Assembly: GCA_009823395.1 (NCBI GenBank)
Contig: CM020510.1
Coordinates: 10,164,773 to 10,228,772, forward strand
Direction of reading: 5' to 3'
DNA length: 64,000 nt
Origin: Thamnaconus septentrionalis
Taxonomy: Eukaryota > Chordata > Actinopteri > Tetraodontiformes > Monacanthidae
The position numbers and the translations under genes are program-made. Shown piece by piece: positions 10,946 through 23,640 of this stretch; position 1 is the first letter of the stretch, and each line of letters opens with the position of its first letter. The notes beneath the pieces were generated by a model that was not told the origin of the DNA, ran no database searches, and worked only from the letters and a program-made list of their open reading frames with translations.

Positions 10946-12147
10946 GTAAAAAAATAAAATAAAATAACACCCACGGACAGCACACACACGGCCAAAACGT
11001 CAGCGTCAGGGACGTTTTGGCTTTTTTGAAAACCGCACATTTTAGAAAACAGTCTCGAAAAAAAATGTGTTTATACGCCACTGGTGTGGCGCCACAAGTT
11101 TTCTCCCTAAAGGCGGAAGAAGAAGAGGAACACCTGAAGCACGGCGTGTTTATAGAAACAGAAGCTCGCTAAGAACACTAGCGCCACAGATCACAGAAAG
11201 AAAGATGGCTTGTGAAAAGACGGTGTTGATAAACGACAGAGTTGAATTTCTGCTTCGAGTTACTTTCCAACACAAAGCCTTAAAAGGTCCCTTGCTGAGA
11301 TTGACTGGGAGTGGTGCCAGTAAAGGTTTGCTAACATTTTTGTCATTTAGGTTTCCTGCCTCAAGTCCACCGACCCAATTTTTTTTTCAAAAAACTGCAG
11401 TTTCAGTGAAAACACCGCCCTCAGTCAATCACCTGGACGATGGGGTTCTCTTAAAGAGCGTAGTAGCAGGTCTGAGGTGGTCCACTCCCTCACGCTGACC
11501 TCCAACTAGCCCTGAGCAGACACACACACACACACACCACACACGCACCAGCTCAGGGGCTGCCCCACTCCGGAGGCGGAGTGCAAGACGTGACTTCCTC
11601 TCCTTCCAGACCTCATTCCGGCGCCCTGAGTTATGTGGGAGCATCCCTTATTCATGCAGGGGGTTGTTTGTCTCCCCATCACTGCGCGAGACCGCCGGCT
11701 CTCGCTGGCAACGGGCGGGCGCTGCCGGGGATTTGACTGACTCCTGACAGCAGGGTTTATTTTTATCACCCATCTGGCAAGATAGGCCCCTTAAAGCAAA
11801 GGGTTAGGGAGTCCAATGACCCAGTTCAGGAGAGCGAAGTGCATTGCACAGCATCCCCCCCCCCCACCCCCCCCTTTCCTCCCACCCCTTCTTATGTCTG
11901 TTTTATTTCATCTAGATTACAGACAGAGAAACCGCGAGCGACGCTCGGGGGTGGTGGGAGGGGCTCTACAATATAAATCACACACAGCGAGGACCCAGTC
12001 GTGGATTAAAACACCAGTCAAAGAGAATAAAATCACAGAGAATTATGTTGATTTGATTTATTTTGTTAGGGTTTTTTGTTTCGGGTTTGGTTTAATTAAA
12101 GTGAGTGTGTGTTTGTGTGCGTGTGTGTGTGTGCGTAACCTTGTCAG
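10946..12147 (+). other. tenm4: intron (1,202 bp)
   Basis: Non-coding apart from an unexplained open frame of 143 codons (11067-11498) with no recognisable product. It holds a (CA)n run (about 11520-11541), poly-C runs (about 11850-11875) and a GT-rich stretch (12102-12134) just before the acceptor. Confidence 0.7.
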
Positions 12148-12364
12148 ACGGCCTTGTGGACTGCATGGACCCAGACTGCTGCCTGCAGTCGACCTGTCAC
12201 ACCACCTCACTGTGCGTGGGCTCCCCGGACCCCCTGGACATCATCCAGGAGACGCAGATGTCCACCACGCAGAGCAACCTGCAGACCTTCTACGACAGAG
12301 TTCGCTTCCTGGTGGGCAGGAAGAGCACGCACGTCATCCCCGGAGCCAACCCGTTCGACGGAAA
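12148..12364 (+). CDS. tenm4: tenm4 exon: Cys-rich region
   Basis: Exon of 217 nt, phase 1 in, phase 2 out, residues 188-260, acceptor TTGTCAG and donor GTGAGT. It starts [17 protein letters not shown], the conserved Cys-rich signature after EGF8, and continues through [22 protein letters not shown] and [13 protein letters not shown]. These match teneurin-4 closely at the positions I remember. The segment joins the EGF stalk to the globular superfold. The last partial codon (AA) is completed by C of the next exon to give Asn. Confidence 0.95.
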
Positions 12365-13786
12365 GTGAGTAACCCCAACGTTAGTCCCGTAAAAATGTAC
12401 CGGACCGCAACAAGATGCTTACATTGGAAATTGATATTGTTTCTGTCCTGCCGGAGAGGAAGTGTTTGTCCTTATCAGACTGGGTTTCACGGTTCAGGTT
12501 GGGGGGGCTGCAGTGTGGTTGAGCATATTTTAGATGGATCTTAGAATCCAGGGTTACTGTTTATTCCCACTAGATCAGGCAGTTCCGTCAGTCTGGAGTG
12601 TCAGCACAAAACACTCGCTGGAGACGGTGAGTCGGGCTCAGGAAGGGGAAAGATTTGTTTGATTTATTTTGAAAATAAAACAAAAAAAGAAGGAAAAATT
12701 CTTATAGTTGCTTAACACATTTCACTTCCACTGCAGGGCTCCCACAGTTGAATCAACGGCTCAATCCCTCTTTTACTTCTCCAGTTGGGACAATAATGCC
12801 TTGTTTTTAGGTTTGTGGTTCTCTTTATTTGAACAGCATCATGTGATATCAGAAGATCTTTGGTGAATTTTTCCATTAGGTTCCATTAGGACCTGATTGG
12901 CCTTGTGGCTTTGTCTGGTACAAATCTTGGACATTTTCAAAAGTTGACCGATGATTTAAAAATCTGAGTCAATTTTTACCTTTTCATTCGGAGCCACTGT
13001 AAAACCGTGGAACACAAACAAGGCACAGAGGGATACAGAAGGACGGCCTCAGCCACTGCCGGTGTAAGTGGTCCTCGCCTCACCTGCGCGGAGGGGGAGC
13101 GAGGGGGGTTTACGAGGACGTGGCTGCAACACTAGCCGGGGTTGCCCCCAGCCGGGTGGAGAGGGGGCAGATGGAGGATGACCTCTATCTGGAGAGGCCA
13201 CTCACTGTCATCACACTGGAGACCATTGACAGGATCCGTAACATGAGCCTGACAGATTAATAAATAACACAATGGTTGAGTGCCGCGGCGCTGGCTGCCT
13301 GGCGCTGAAGTGTCCATTCAGCTGTACACAAAAAGTGCAAATCATCAAGGTGTCAGGCTCGCTCAGCACCCCTCCCCCACCCCAGCCCCCTGATGACGAG
13401 TGGCTTCGACGCATGGTGTCAAGGTATAATTCTGCCTGTTTCTATAGACCCCCCCCCCCAACCGAGAGGCTTCACAGAGCGACGACGGGGCCTCGACTCG
13501 CTTCTCAACAACCCTTCATGCTGTCGTCTCCGCCACCAGCGTGAGCGCTCCGCTTGAGAGGATCCCTGTTGACACCAGCCAAGGCTGCGGTCAAGAGCCT
13601 GGAGAACAGGCTACATATATGTAGGGTGGAATTATTAATATGAGTAGTGGCGGTACAGTGACACTCGAGAGGTGGAGATTGACGGGAGAAGGAAACGGGT
13701 TTCGCCAGAGAAATTGAAGTGAAGCGTTTTTGTTTGATTGTTTTGTTCCTTTGAAAAAAAATGGAAAATTCTACAAAGTAGTAACT

Positions 13787-14259
13787 TACGGAAGCGTATT
13801 GCATTCACTTGGGGGAAAAAAAGTTCTTTTTCGGGGCAATTATTTCTGTTTTTTGGAGTAATTTATTTTTTTCCTTTTTTTCTGAGTAATATTTTTTTCT
13901 GTTTTTCTGAGTCATATTTTTCTGGGGGAGTTAGAAATCCCGTGAGAAAACCATCAGCCTGCAAGAGACTCCCGGTGGATCTAGGGTGACTCATCTATGT
14001 GACTTGAAGACAGGACTACCTCCCAGTTTCTTAAACCAAGGTCAAAGTAAAACTTGATTAAACTAAACAAACTGGCCATGTTTGCTTCCATTCAATCCAG
14101 CTCTCAGTAAAGGAATGGATGCGATTGTTTTAGATGCTCTCTAAACTCGGGAAAAAGTCTGAAAAACAGAAAAGAAAATTATTCTGAAAAAAAAAAACTG
14201 GAAAAAAATCACTCAGAAAATCAGAAATAATTACCCCGAGTGAATGCAATACGCTTCTG
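13787..14259. mobile_element. palindromic MITE with 8-bp flanking direct repeat
   Basis: The two ends are inverted copies over at least 20 bp: AAGCGTATTGCATTCACT at about 13793-13810 is repeated in reverse at about 14237-14254, and the similarity continues inward through a T/A-rich TTCTG(T)n motif. The octamer TAGTAACT stands at 13779-13786 and again at 14260-14267, a likely 8-bp target duplication that would fit the hAT superfamily. The left boundary carries two extra bases between octamer and inverted repeat. No coding capacity. Confidence 0.72.
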
Positions 14260-15774
14260 TAGTAACTAGATGATGAACTCAAATGAAGAAACAGCACCAT
14301 ACCTCTTTTTTAATATACACCAAGGTCTGTGAAGTGTGATGAGTGTAATCTGTCTTAGCTGTTCGTGGATGATAATTTTTTTCTGTTTTGACATCATGTA
14401 TCATAAGGAAGCAGCTGAAGAGACTCGTCTAATTAGTGTTTGATTGAGAAGATGCCAGCTGCTCATGATATGTTTTGACTTATGTCATCTATTTTTAACA
14501 TGTTATGTTACCTTTGCACAGAAATTGAGAATGCAGAGCGAATCCAATATTAAGAGAATTCAATATTTCTTTGGCATTTTCAAAAATGTTCTCTCTTTTT
14601 TCAAAAATTTCAGCATTTTCTTCTTATTGCTCAGTGAACTGTATTTCAAAGTGGCCGGTGGTTCAGATGGAGCGCCGCACTAAGAGCGCATTGGACAACA
14701 TCCATCTCCATTGTTTTTAAAGTCAAGCAGCAGGTTGCAGAGGCCGAGCAGTTGTTCCGCTTTGACAGTACGAGACTCGGACACTCTGGTTGAAGAAGTG
14801 ACCTTTTTGCACTGGAGGAGACGAGCGGCTGCTCTCATTAATGCGCTGATAGATCGTAATGTCAAGATTTGCCTTTTGTAACCCGGCTCAGCGTGTGCGC
14901 GCGTGCATGTGTGTGTGTGTCAGGGCTTTGGGCAGCGGTGGATGAAATGGCCTGGGAGCTCGGTTCACTGCGTGCTTAGACAGTTGATGGACACATGCTG
15001 ATGGACAAACACGAATTGTGGCAAAGAAAAAAAAACCCAAAGCAAAACTAAACGACAGAGAGGCAGCGGCGTCGCCCGCTACGGAAGATGGTCTCGCATT
15101 TTCGTATGGTGATTACTTCCACTGTAACCCATCTGAGGCCGGCTCCCAGCGGCACGGCGCCCCAGCCGCCAAATCTTAAAGACGCTTTCACGTCAGGCAG
15201 GATGGCTGTCGTCGTCCCCGAAGATTTCCCCCGCCGCCGCCGCCTCGTCTTCCCTTTGTCTCCGCTCCCTTTTCATCTTTAATCGCTCGCGAGGCGGCAT
15301 CACCTGATTTGCATCCCACTTGCTGGTGGATCTCCTCTCATCTCGCCTCTTTGGATGCTCCCGCCAAAAGAAACAAAACAGGCGGCAGTGAAAAGTGAAA
15401 ATGGAATGTAGAAAAAGGCAAAAGTTGAAGGTGGTTGGAGAGAAGATTAAAATCTAGATTGCGGTGATAGAATTTAAAAATGAATAAGCAAATAACAGGA
15501 TTTCAAAAACGGAAAACAAATCAAACTAACTTCACAGCGTGTTAAGTCCCGGCCTGTTTGCCTCTTCTTCTTTTTTTTCTCTCCTTCTCTCAAAGTGATG
15601 GCAGAAGGTTGCCATGTAACTGATGACTATTTTTAGTCCGGTGCAGATGTCACTTTGGTTTCCTTGAAGAAAAAATTGACTTGAAAATCGTCCTCGAGTC
15701 GGACCATCACTTTAGTCTTAGTAAACAATCTGCGATGAAACACTGCCTGTGTTGTTTTTTCTTTTTTTTGTTAC

Positions 15775-15776
<2 letters not shown>

Positions 15777-15806
<30 letters not shown>
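15777..15806. repeat. (GT)n microsatellite
   Basis: GT run of about 15 units in an intron. Confidence 0.95.
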
Positions 15807-15808
<2 letters not shown>

Positions 15809-17704
15809 TGTTGTCTGTGTGCGTCTTTATTTTTCGACTCTTGATGCCGAGGCCGCTCTTGAGAAAAAGTGCTCATTTCGGTCTTTGTGACATTTTCCCT
15901 CATTGACATTTTTCAAGAACCACTTAACATTTCGCAGTCCTTCGCTCGACAGCGGTGGGGACGCAGACGGGTGCGGCGGCCCCGGTTCGTACTCTTGTCC
16001 CCTTCACGCCAAGATGCCGCCATAAATAAGTAAAATCTGGAATCTGTAGATGAGCTGTGGGATTGGAGGCCTCGTCTCACCTAAAAATATCAGTGATCAT
16101 CTATAATTCACGCGCGGCATCCATCCCCCGCCCCCGACTGATATGTTATGGCGGACCTGAGGCTTGGCGTGCTGCGTCCTCCTGATGCCCGCTGGGCCAC
16201 ACGATCGCCCCTCCATCGATCCCCCCCGACCGCTTCCTCGTGCCGGCAGACGTGTCGGACGGCCGCGTCTGATGTTTCCCACCGCAGGAACGCTGCCGAG
16301 GTGCCACCAAATGAAGCCGCTGGCCGTGACACCCAATACTAGAGACGGCCGAGACGGACTGGCTGGAATGTTGAGCAGGGACTCAACAAGACGGGCCGAG
16401 GCAGACGATGACGAGCCCCCTTGAAGCCATTTGCATCCGTTTTCACGCTTTCAGACTCTTTTCTTCTTCTTCCTTTTTTTTTTTTGCAACTCTTTAAGGC
16501 CTGCTTAGCTTGAAACAATGTCTTGTTTGTTTCCGACTCTTCCGTCAGTTCCGTTTGCTCCCTCGCAGTCTGCCAGACTCGAAGAGCTTAAAAAAAGAAA
16601 TAAATAAAATGCGCGTTGAGATTTCTCTCCCGCCGCGCTCGCCGGCGATCAAAGGAGGCGCCGAAGCGACGTGGTTATGAGTTTGAAAGTTTCCCAGAAT
16701 CCTCGCTGTCTGCGCCGAACATCCTCTTCCTCTCTCGTTGATCCTTTGCATTAGTGAGATATTTCTGGGTTTTTTTGCCAAAGTGATCCACTGTTTGCTA
16801 TTTCTCCTTCCTACCACAAACACACAAAAAGGTTTTTTTGTTTTTCTGTTTTTTTTTAAACGCTGAGAGTCCCAGCTCTGCTTGCGTCGCTATTACTGTG
16901 GGTTAGGATTTATCTGTGCCCTCGTTTCTTTGGTTGTTGTTGTTTTTACAACCGCATCATCGCAAACATTGACTTTAAGGGAAAAAGTACAAAAATTAAT
17001 TAAAAAAACGTTGTTTTTTTTAATGACTAAACTAATAATTCTCAGGCCAAACTGACAAACAAGACAGTCCAATAAGAAAAGCTGTGAGATCTAATAAAAA
17101 TAAGTTTTTACTAGTTAATAGTACTTTTTATCTTCTTCAGTTTAATGCTCACATGACTGGTATCACATCAGTGGTTCCACCTCTGGGACTGTTATCACTA
17201 ATCAGTCACTTGGAGATATCATGATGTTCCTATTTTTTCTTTTCAGAATAGTAAAATGGCCAAATGCTGCTTGCTTCCTCTGTCGCTCGTAATTCCCCCT
17301 CCCTTCCTCCTCCTTCCTGCCGTATTTGATGTCAGTATTTAAATCATTTGTCTTGACAGCGAGGAATCATCACCCCATGTGGTTCACGGAGGCAGGGAAG
17401 GAGATAGTTCCACATCCGCGGCTCCGTCTGAGCAAAACGTGGAAGATTGCCTGTTCAAACAAGCCTCTGAAATAAAACTAGTGGGCATGAAAGATGGATC
17501 TTAGAAACAGGCCGGCTGGCCAGAGCTGGGCTGAGATTCAGAGATCTTTGGGATGGAGCCCCAAGGATCCGGAGCACTATCTCTCCGTCTCCATGCCAGG
17601 TTGCAGTGGTTCGGCGGCCCAGGTCCTGCTACCAAGGGGACGGTGTCATGGTGTCGGCCAGAAACTGCACCAGTGAAGCTGAGTTCAGAGAAAAGGAAGA
17701 ATCA

Positions 17705-17885
17705 TTTTAAGTTTTTGTTGATTAATACTCACAACTGGGGGCCGATGTCTGAAAACCATAGGAGCATAAAAACCTTTTAGCGATATTTTTCAAAGTTTAG
17801 GCGTTTCCATTAGCAGGTTTTTTATTGCGATATTTAGGTTTTGCACAATTCTAGGGATCATGGAAACGCAGCTATTGTTAACTAA
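17705..17885. repeat. possible old interspersed repeat with short inverted arms
   Basis: GCGTTTCCAT at 17811-17820 and its exact inverse ATGGAAACGC at 17860-17869 enclose a 39-nt loop, and GCGATATTT occurs twice. It resembles fragments of short fish DNA elements, but boundaries and flanking duplication are not clear. Confidence 0.3.
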
Positions 17886-19196
17886 TCACATATGGATTGA
17901 ATAGTAAATTTAAAAAACAAGGGTTTAGCCATTGTGTGACCTTGAACCAACCGGCTCTCCAGCCAATATGACATCGACTGATTGGAAATGCTGGGGGTCC
18001 ACGTCCAGTAGAGCAGGCCAAAGAAAAAAAACGTTTTCAATGGTATAATTACAACATTTTATATTCAGCTTCCTCGTTCCCATCTTTCACGACGTCTGAC
18101 CAGTCTAAACTCTTCCTGGCCTGAACCTCAGGATCCGCGGCTCTATCTCCAGCACCTTGGCCGTGCTTGCAGCGCTAGACGGCCAAGGTCCTCTGAAGGG
18201 GAGCTGCCTAATTAACATAAAACTGGCTTCCTGGGGACCGGCGTAGTGTAGGGTGAATGATCTTGCCTCTGGTAAGGACATGTTAAGGGCAGCTAAGAAC
18301 ACACTGGTGTTAATTGTTTTCAGCACATGGCAGTATTTAAGACCCAAATGTATTAGAAAATAGCCGCGCTCTAATGAATATGTGTCAGCCAGGCCTTCGT
18401 TAGGGGACTTTGTGTTATTTTTTTATTTACTGTGAAAGCGCCGACTGCTGACCGAGAGCGGTCCGGTCGGGTCGGGAGCTCGGCACTAATGACGAGGGGC
18501 AGCGCTTGACGAGCGGGACGTGATACAGCAAGGTCCCGACTCATCAGTTTGGGAAGATCGCCACTCCGCCCCCCACCCTTCTCTATTGATTGGCGGGGGG
18601 GACCGACGCTGGCATCTAATTTATGCATCTCTTCGAGAGCCGGTGTCGCGCTGGAAATCTGCAGAGGTCTTGATAACCAGCCAAGCGGGTCTCGCAATCT
18701 GCAGCCCTATTATTTCCCTCCCTTGTATGCCGTAATGGAAAAGATAAATCCCCCTTTTTTAATTAGAACAAAGGCAAAGTGTGGCTTCCTTATCTCATCA
18801 TCCCCCTCCATTCTGGCTGGAGAGACCCTGGGAGAGACGCGCGCGGAGGTGTGAGCTCGCTGCGTTTTTTTCGGCTGCGGCTTTTTGTTGTGCTAAAAGC
18901 GTTTGATTCCGATAACGTCCATTTCGGCTGTATGTTTTTCAGCCGTGCAGCTATTAAGCCTCATCTGCATATCGAGAGAGAGGGAGGCTGCTAAGCTGGG
19001 GGGGACAACAGTAAAGTGAATTCAAATCACATTTAGTCTCACTTTTCTTTTTTCCTTTTCTTTTGCAGAAGCTTCAAGTTCCCGTTGCTGGTTTTTCTCT
19101 TTTCATCGTGTGTGTTCTGGCACAAAAGGGATCCACCTCGTCTGACTGTGTTGCTGTCTTCTTTTTCTCTCTCTCTCTCTCTCTCTGTCTGCGCAG

Positions 19197-19316
19197 CCAC
19201 GCTTGTGTCATCCGCGGACAAGTTGTTACTTCGGACGGAACACCGCTGGTCGGAGTCAACATCAGTTTCATCAACAACCCGTCCTACGGTTACACAATCA
19301 CCAGGCAGGATGGAAG
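19197..19316 (+). CDS. tenm4: tenm4 exon: transthyretin-like domain, first part
   Basis: Exon of 120 nt, phase 2 to phase 2, residues 260-300, acceptor GCGCAG after a (CT)n tract and donor GTAAGC. It encodes [20 protein letters not shown] followed by [19 protein letters not shown]. This is the carboxypeptidase-regulatory/transthyretin-like fold of teneurins, with the VxGxVxxxDGTPLxGV strand-turn-strand pattern. NIS is a potential N-glycosylation site. An in-frame ATG in the upstream intron (19063) is not used: the true join is through the acceptor. Confidence 0.95.
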
Positions 19317-21661
19317 GTAAGCCGGCCTGACAAGCACCCAAAGCAAGCGGCGCATGCAAATGTCACTAACCTGCCAGCAGCCCGATGGACTGATCGGCTG
19401 TATTTATTTTGTTGTCTGATAATGGGTTTTTTTAATCTGGGCACAATCCTAATAGCGGCAGGCAAAAACACAGTTGCCGCCGCAAACTGCGCCGCCATTG
19501 ATCTGCTTTTGTGCTCTCATTCGCTCCAATTTTTGGACTTCTCGGCTCAATTCCCAGAGAAATCAAACAAAGCCCCTCTGGTTCACTCATAAGCTATGCT
19601 TCAGTAGCAGCAGGGAGGGAGAAAGAATAAAATATGCCGATCCGAGGAGGCACACACGGGGGGCTTTGAAACGCAGTTCAGATGGACATTTACAATGGGA
19701 GATTTGAGCAATTAAGTGAGACGTTTAAGTTTAGGCCACACACTGGAATTAATTTGCTTTTGCATTAGTCCTCTGTCTCATCGGAGCTTAGCGGGGTTTC
19801 CCCCCTTTCCTAACAATGTCACGGGTGGGAAAAGTAATCCTTACCCCTTAAATAATTGCCGGTTGTATTCCTCAATTAAGTGGCGGCATCGGTTTTGATT
19901 TGTACTGTAATTCCACACATATTTTTTGTTCCTCCCGCCGGGGGGGGGACGAGAGAGCGAATCGGCGGATTTTTCGCATTGCGTTCTTCTCTTTGTAGAA
20001 GCTTTGGAAAACGACGAGTAGCGTTGAAATGTTTTCCTCCTTCTGAGTCAGTCTGACAAATCCTGACTGAAAAAAAAAAAAAAAACTAAAAAATAGAACC
20101 TGAAAATCGTTTTGTGTGCTGGAAGGAAGGAAGGCAGTGCTGCGTTCAATTCCCCCGGTATCTCCTGCGGTTGCGCGGCACTTCCTCCTGATGCATTTAT
20201 CTGTCACTGACTCTCTGAAGACCCCCTCCTCATTCCCCCCACCCCCCACCCCCACTCAACCCTTAGCGGTCGATTTGATCGTGATTATTTTCCCCCTTTT
20301 GATTCGCCCCTTCTATCTCTTTTTCCTCCTCGTATTTTTCACCAAGAATCTCCACCATCTCCGCCCCCGTGGTCTTCACCTCCTCTCCGGTCCCCGCTGC
20401 TCGCCATCCCTTCACGCTCTTTCTCCTCTAATCTCCCCGCTGCCTCTAAGCCTTTCCTTTTTGCCCACTGCTCTTTCATTCATTTCCTGCACTTTCCCTC
20501 AAACCAGGTCTCATGAACCTCTCCGCAGCACCGGCTTCCCTCGTCTCTATCCTCTTGCCATTTATTCATATCCCAATCTTCTTTTTTTTTTATGTGCATC
20601 ACTCTTCTTTTTTTTTTATACCCGCCGGTAAAGCCTCCGTGCTCTCTTCTCCCTCCCAGCGTATGTGTAAACACAACTCCCATCTCCCAGGTTCTCATGT
20701 AAACATGCCCTGTGTTCTGCAACTCCCCTGCAATCACTGTAAACTAGCTCAGTGCAGCGTGAAATCAGAAATGCACCTGCTCAGCCACTTAGAAATGGGA
20801 AAGCTGTCCGGACTCATTTGTATGACGTGTTCTTTACTGTCAGAGGGCCTTCGTTTTTAAAATTACCCTCCATGCCTCCATGATAAGTTTTCTGGCCATT
20901 TTCTGGGTGGATAAGCGCTAAGACTCACTTGCATAATTATTACTATTGATTTTTTTTTCTTGTTACCAGGCTAGAGTGAAATTTACATGGAGTCAGGACA
21001 ACCTCCCGCTGACCCCAGACGAGTAAACTTTTGAATTTATAAATATGCCAACCCAAATTCACCGCACGGAATATCTCCTAAAGTGTGTGAATTAATTAAT
21101 CTGATGTAGCCCACTGACAGCTCATGCAAATGTGACAATTTGCTAACCATTAGCCACGTGGCGCCGCCCTGTGGCTAGCCGCTGCACACTGCAGTTTTCA
21201 GTTGTCTGAACTTTTGGCAGACCCGGCCAGGAGTTGAACAAAGTTTTCTCCCTGACAAAAGACCTCAGTTCAATTCTTTCATGTAAAACTCCTGATTAGA
21301 AACAGCAGCGCCGATGCTAATCTTTTTAGCAACACCGCTGTTCACATGGTAATAGTAGCTCGCTGCTGTGCCTCCCCCCCTCTGTTTAACCTCAAAGAAA
21401 GGTGATTGGCTTTCAAAAAAAAAAGATAAAACCAGCTCAAATGAAAAGACTGATTCAAAACACTGTCAGCTGGAGGTGGCAAAACGGACGGGCGGCGTTT
21501 CAAAGATAAAAATCTGAGGGATGCAGAGGCCGCGTGAGGTTAATCTATGGACGTCTGCGGTTTTTGCTCTGATGTGCTCTTACGCTTTTTTCTCCCGTCC
21601 TTGGTTAACACCGGCTAAGCCCGTTTAATTGCATCTTTTAGCGGCTGAGTGTTTGAGGCTT

Positions 21662-21732
21662 GCCAAGCTGTCTGGCTGGCTTGCTGACTGGCTGGCTGGC
21701 TTGCTGACTGACTCCCTGACTGGCTGACTGGC
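21662..21732. repeat. degenerate (CTGG/CTGA)n tract
   Basis: Interrupted tetranucleotide repeat mixing CTGG, CTGA and CTTG units over about 70 bp. Confidence 0.85.
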
Positions 21733-22201
21733 AGGGTGAACTCCTCAGGCTTTGACGCATTTTCCGGGGGCATAAACAAGCGAGGCTGCTGTAGGTAGCT
21801 TTTGCAAGTTTTGTCACTTGGCTTAAGGCTGCTGTCGTGATTGATAACGGCCGGTGAATCCCCTTTATCGATTCGTCCGCACGGCCTCCGAGAGGCGTGC
21901 GTGTGTGTGTGCGCGTGCGTGTGTGGCTACACGTCTTGTTGCGCATGCACGGCCTCAGCCTTCCAGGTGTGCTGCAGACTGACCAGCTGCGGCTGTCTGG
22001 CAGCTGATGGATCGCCGCAGCACAAGGGTGCTACTGTGGCTCTGCAGCCTCGGCGGTGCAGGGGACAAACTCGGCCCCTCTCGCCGGCAGCCAAGGGCGA
22101 AACACAGCTTTGTTATCAGCGCGGCCAATCAGATGTTTACCGTCACGGCTGGTCGGGTTCCGCGCCTCCTTTTTATAGTTGTTAAAGCCAAGAAGGAGGC
22201 C

Positions 22202-22227
22202 GCCTGCCTGCCTGCCTGCCTGCCTGC
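22202..22227. repeat. (GCCT)n microsatellite
   Basis: Six to seven perfect GCCT units in an intron. Confidence 0.95.
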
Positions 22228-22802
22228 TGCTGAGGACGCTACCGGCAAACTGCTTCTTCTACCTGTAATTTGAAAATGATTCCCCCTCGGGTCCCTCCCC
22301 TCCTCCCCCTGCGCGTGGACAGGTGACCGTGCGCTAATTGGCTCTCAGAGATACGCGGCGAGCGCAGGTGCGGCGGCCGCCGCCGCCGGACGAGGAGATG
22401 ATGGAATTGGCGGCTCTCCTTTATCGAGACCCACTCAGGGGCGAGAAGCAGGGGCCCTTAAATGCGGCAGCGGCGGATGGGATTGTATTGCAGGGCTTTT
22501 AGACTGATGTTGGAGTGGACAGCCTTCATCTAAGGGATTTATGGCGAAGCTGCGGGTTGCCCGCCGCGCGCCGCACAAATCTCTGGCTGCTGCGGTGGCG
22601 GCGCACATAAATGTGAGTGCAGGAGCAGAGCATTAGCACGCACGCGGGAGAGGCCAGAGATTCAGGCCTCCACAGCGAGTCGTGTGGCTCATTTTTTATT
22701 TGATTTAATTTCTTTATTTTTCGGGCGGGTATACATACAGATGACTGCATTAAGCAGGTGCTGCTTTTCAAACAGGGTGAGCCTTCAGCCTGGTTTACAG
22801 GT

Positions 22803-23135
22803 ACAGCCTGTAAAACTCTCCCATCTAGTGGTCAGATTTTAGATTGCAGCGCTCATTCACTCACCCTCCCTCTCCCAAGCTTGCCAGTGAACTATGGTGG
22901 CCTGCCCACACAAACCTGGATACCTCGTCCACCTTCTTCTTTGTTGGTTTATTTAATGAAGTGAGCGTTCACCCTAAATACGAAACTAACAGTTTTGTAT
23001 TTACTGTCAGGCTGGCTGGATTGTCCGCTCCGGGCTTCCATAGAAAGAGATGCAAGATGGCAACTAACTGGGAGCAGTACTCTTGATCCTTGTGTTAAAA
23101 AAAGGACTGTTCTATGGGTTGGAAAACCAAATGGA
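22803..23135 (+). mobile_element. interspersed MITE-like repeat, copy 1
   Basis: This copy shares long stretches with 33738-34197: CTTGCCAGTGAACTA, CACACAAACCTGGATACCTC, GGATTGTCC..CC GGGCTTCC, GCAAGATGGCA.CTAACTGG and CTATGGGT.GGAAAAC. Its 5' end carries the CATCTAGTGGT signature also found at about 50502. The 3' end is truncated relative to copy 2. No coding capacity. Confidence 0.8.
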
Positions 23136-23640
23136 TTTTAATAAGTCCACTTGGACTTGGTGATGTATAGAGATGGTCCAGACTGCCTCCCTGTCGGCCT
23201 CAGTGATGTGCAGATCTGATCATTTAGGTTGCGGTAGCTCACTGATACTCTCTCCCTCTCTGGTCCACCTCCTCTCTCCTCCCACTCAGCCTACCCACTC
23301 CTGACTCACCGTTGTTGTGCTGCGGCTATAATTATCCCGCCGTATTCTCCAGCGTGCGAGCACCTTTAAAGATTGCGCTAAATCGCAAAAGTATAATATT
23401 TTTCTGTATGTGTGTGCGTGCGTGTTCGTGCGTTCAAATCTCCCAGGTCTGTTATCGCACAGCGTAATTAGAGGATTTAGCGCGTGTGAGTCATATTCAG
23501 ATTTGTGGCGCGAGAGATTTGTGGGATTAATTAAGATTTTTTTTTTTCACTGCATTTCTTTTTAAACTCGCACGTACTTGTTACCTGTTTCCCACTTTTC
23601 CTTGTCTCCCTCCCTCTCTCTCTCTCTCTCCCCGCTCCAG

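Larger units (their letters stand above)
12365..19196 (+). other. tenm4: intron (6,832 bp), the longest complete one
   Basis: No exon seen. It contains a palindromic MITE (13787-14259), a possible older element with short inverted repeats (about 17705-17885), a (GT)n tract (15777-15806) and a stretch with two TGACAG motifs (13190-13290). It ends in a (CT)n acceptor tract (19167-19187). The rest is unique-looking sequence of mixed composition. Confidence 0.75.
19317..23640 (+). other. tenm4: intron (4,324 bp)
   Basis: No exon seen. It holds C/T-rich stretches (about 20220-20480), a degenerate CTGG/CTGA tetranucleotide tract (about 21662-21732), a GTGCG-rich patch (21898-21927), a (GCCT)n tract (22202-22227), a CpG-rich patch (about 22360-22400) and one copy of an interspersed MITE family (about 22803-23135). 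It ends in a CT-rich acceptor tract. Confidence 0.75.

Noticed and set aside
23434..23450. GTTCAAATCTC as a tRNA/SINE B box
   Set aside because: No A box at the proper distance upstream and no cloverleaf could be drawn.
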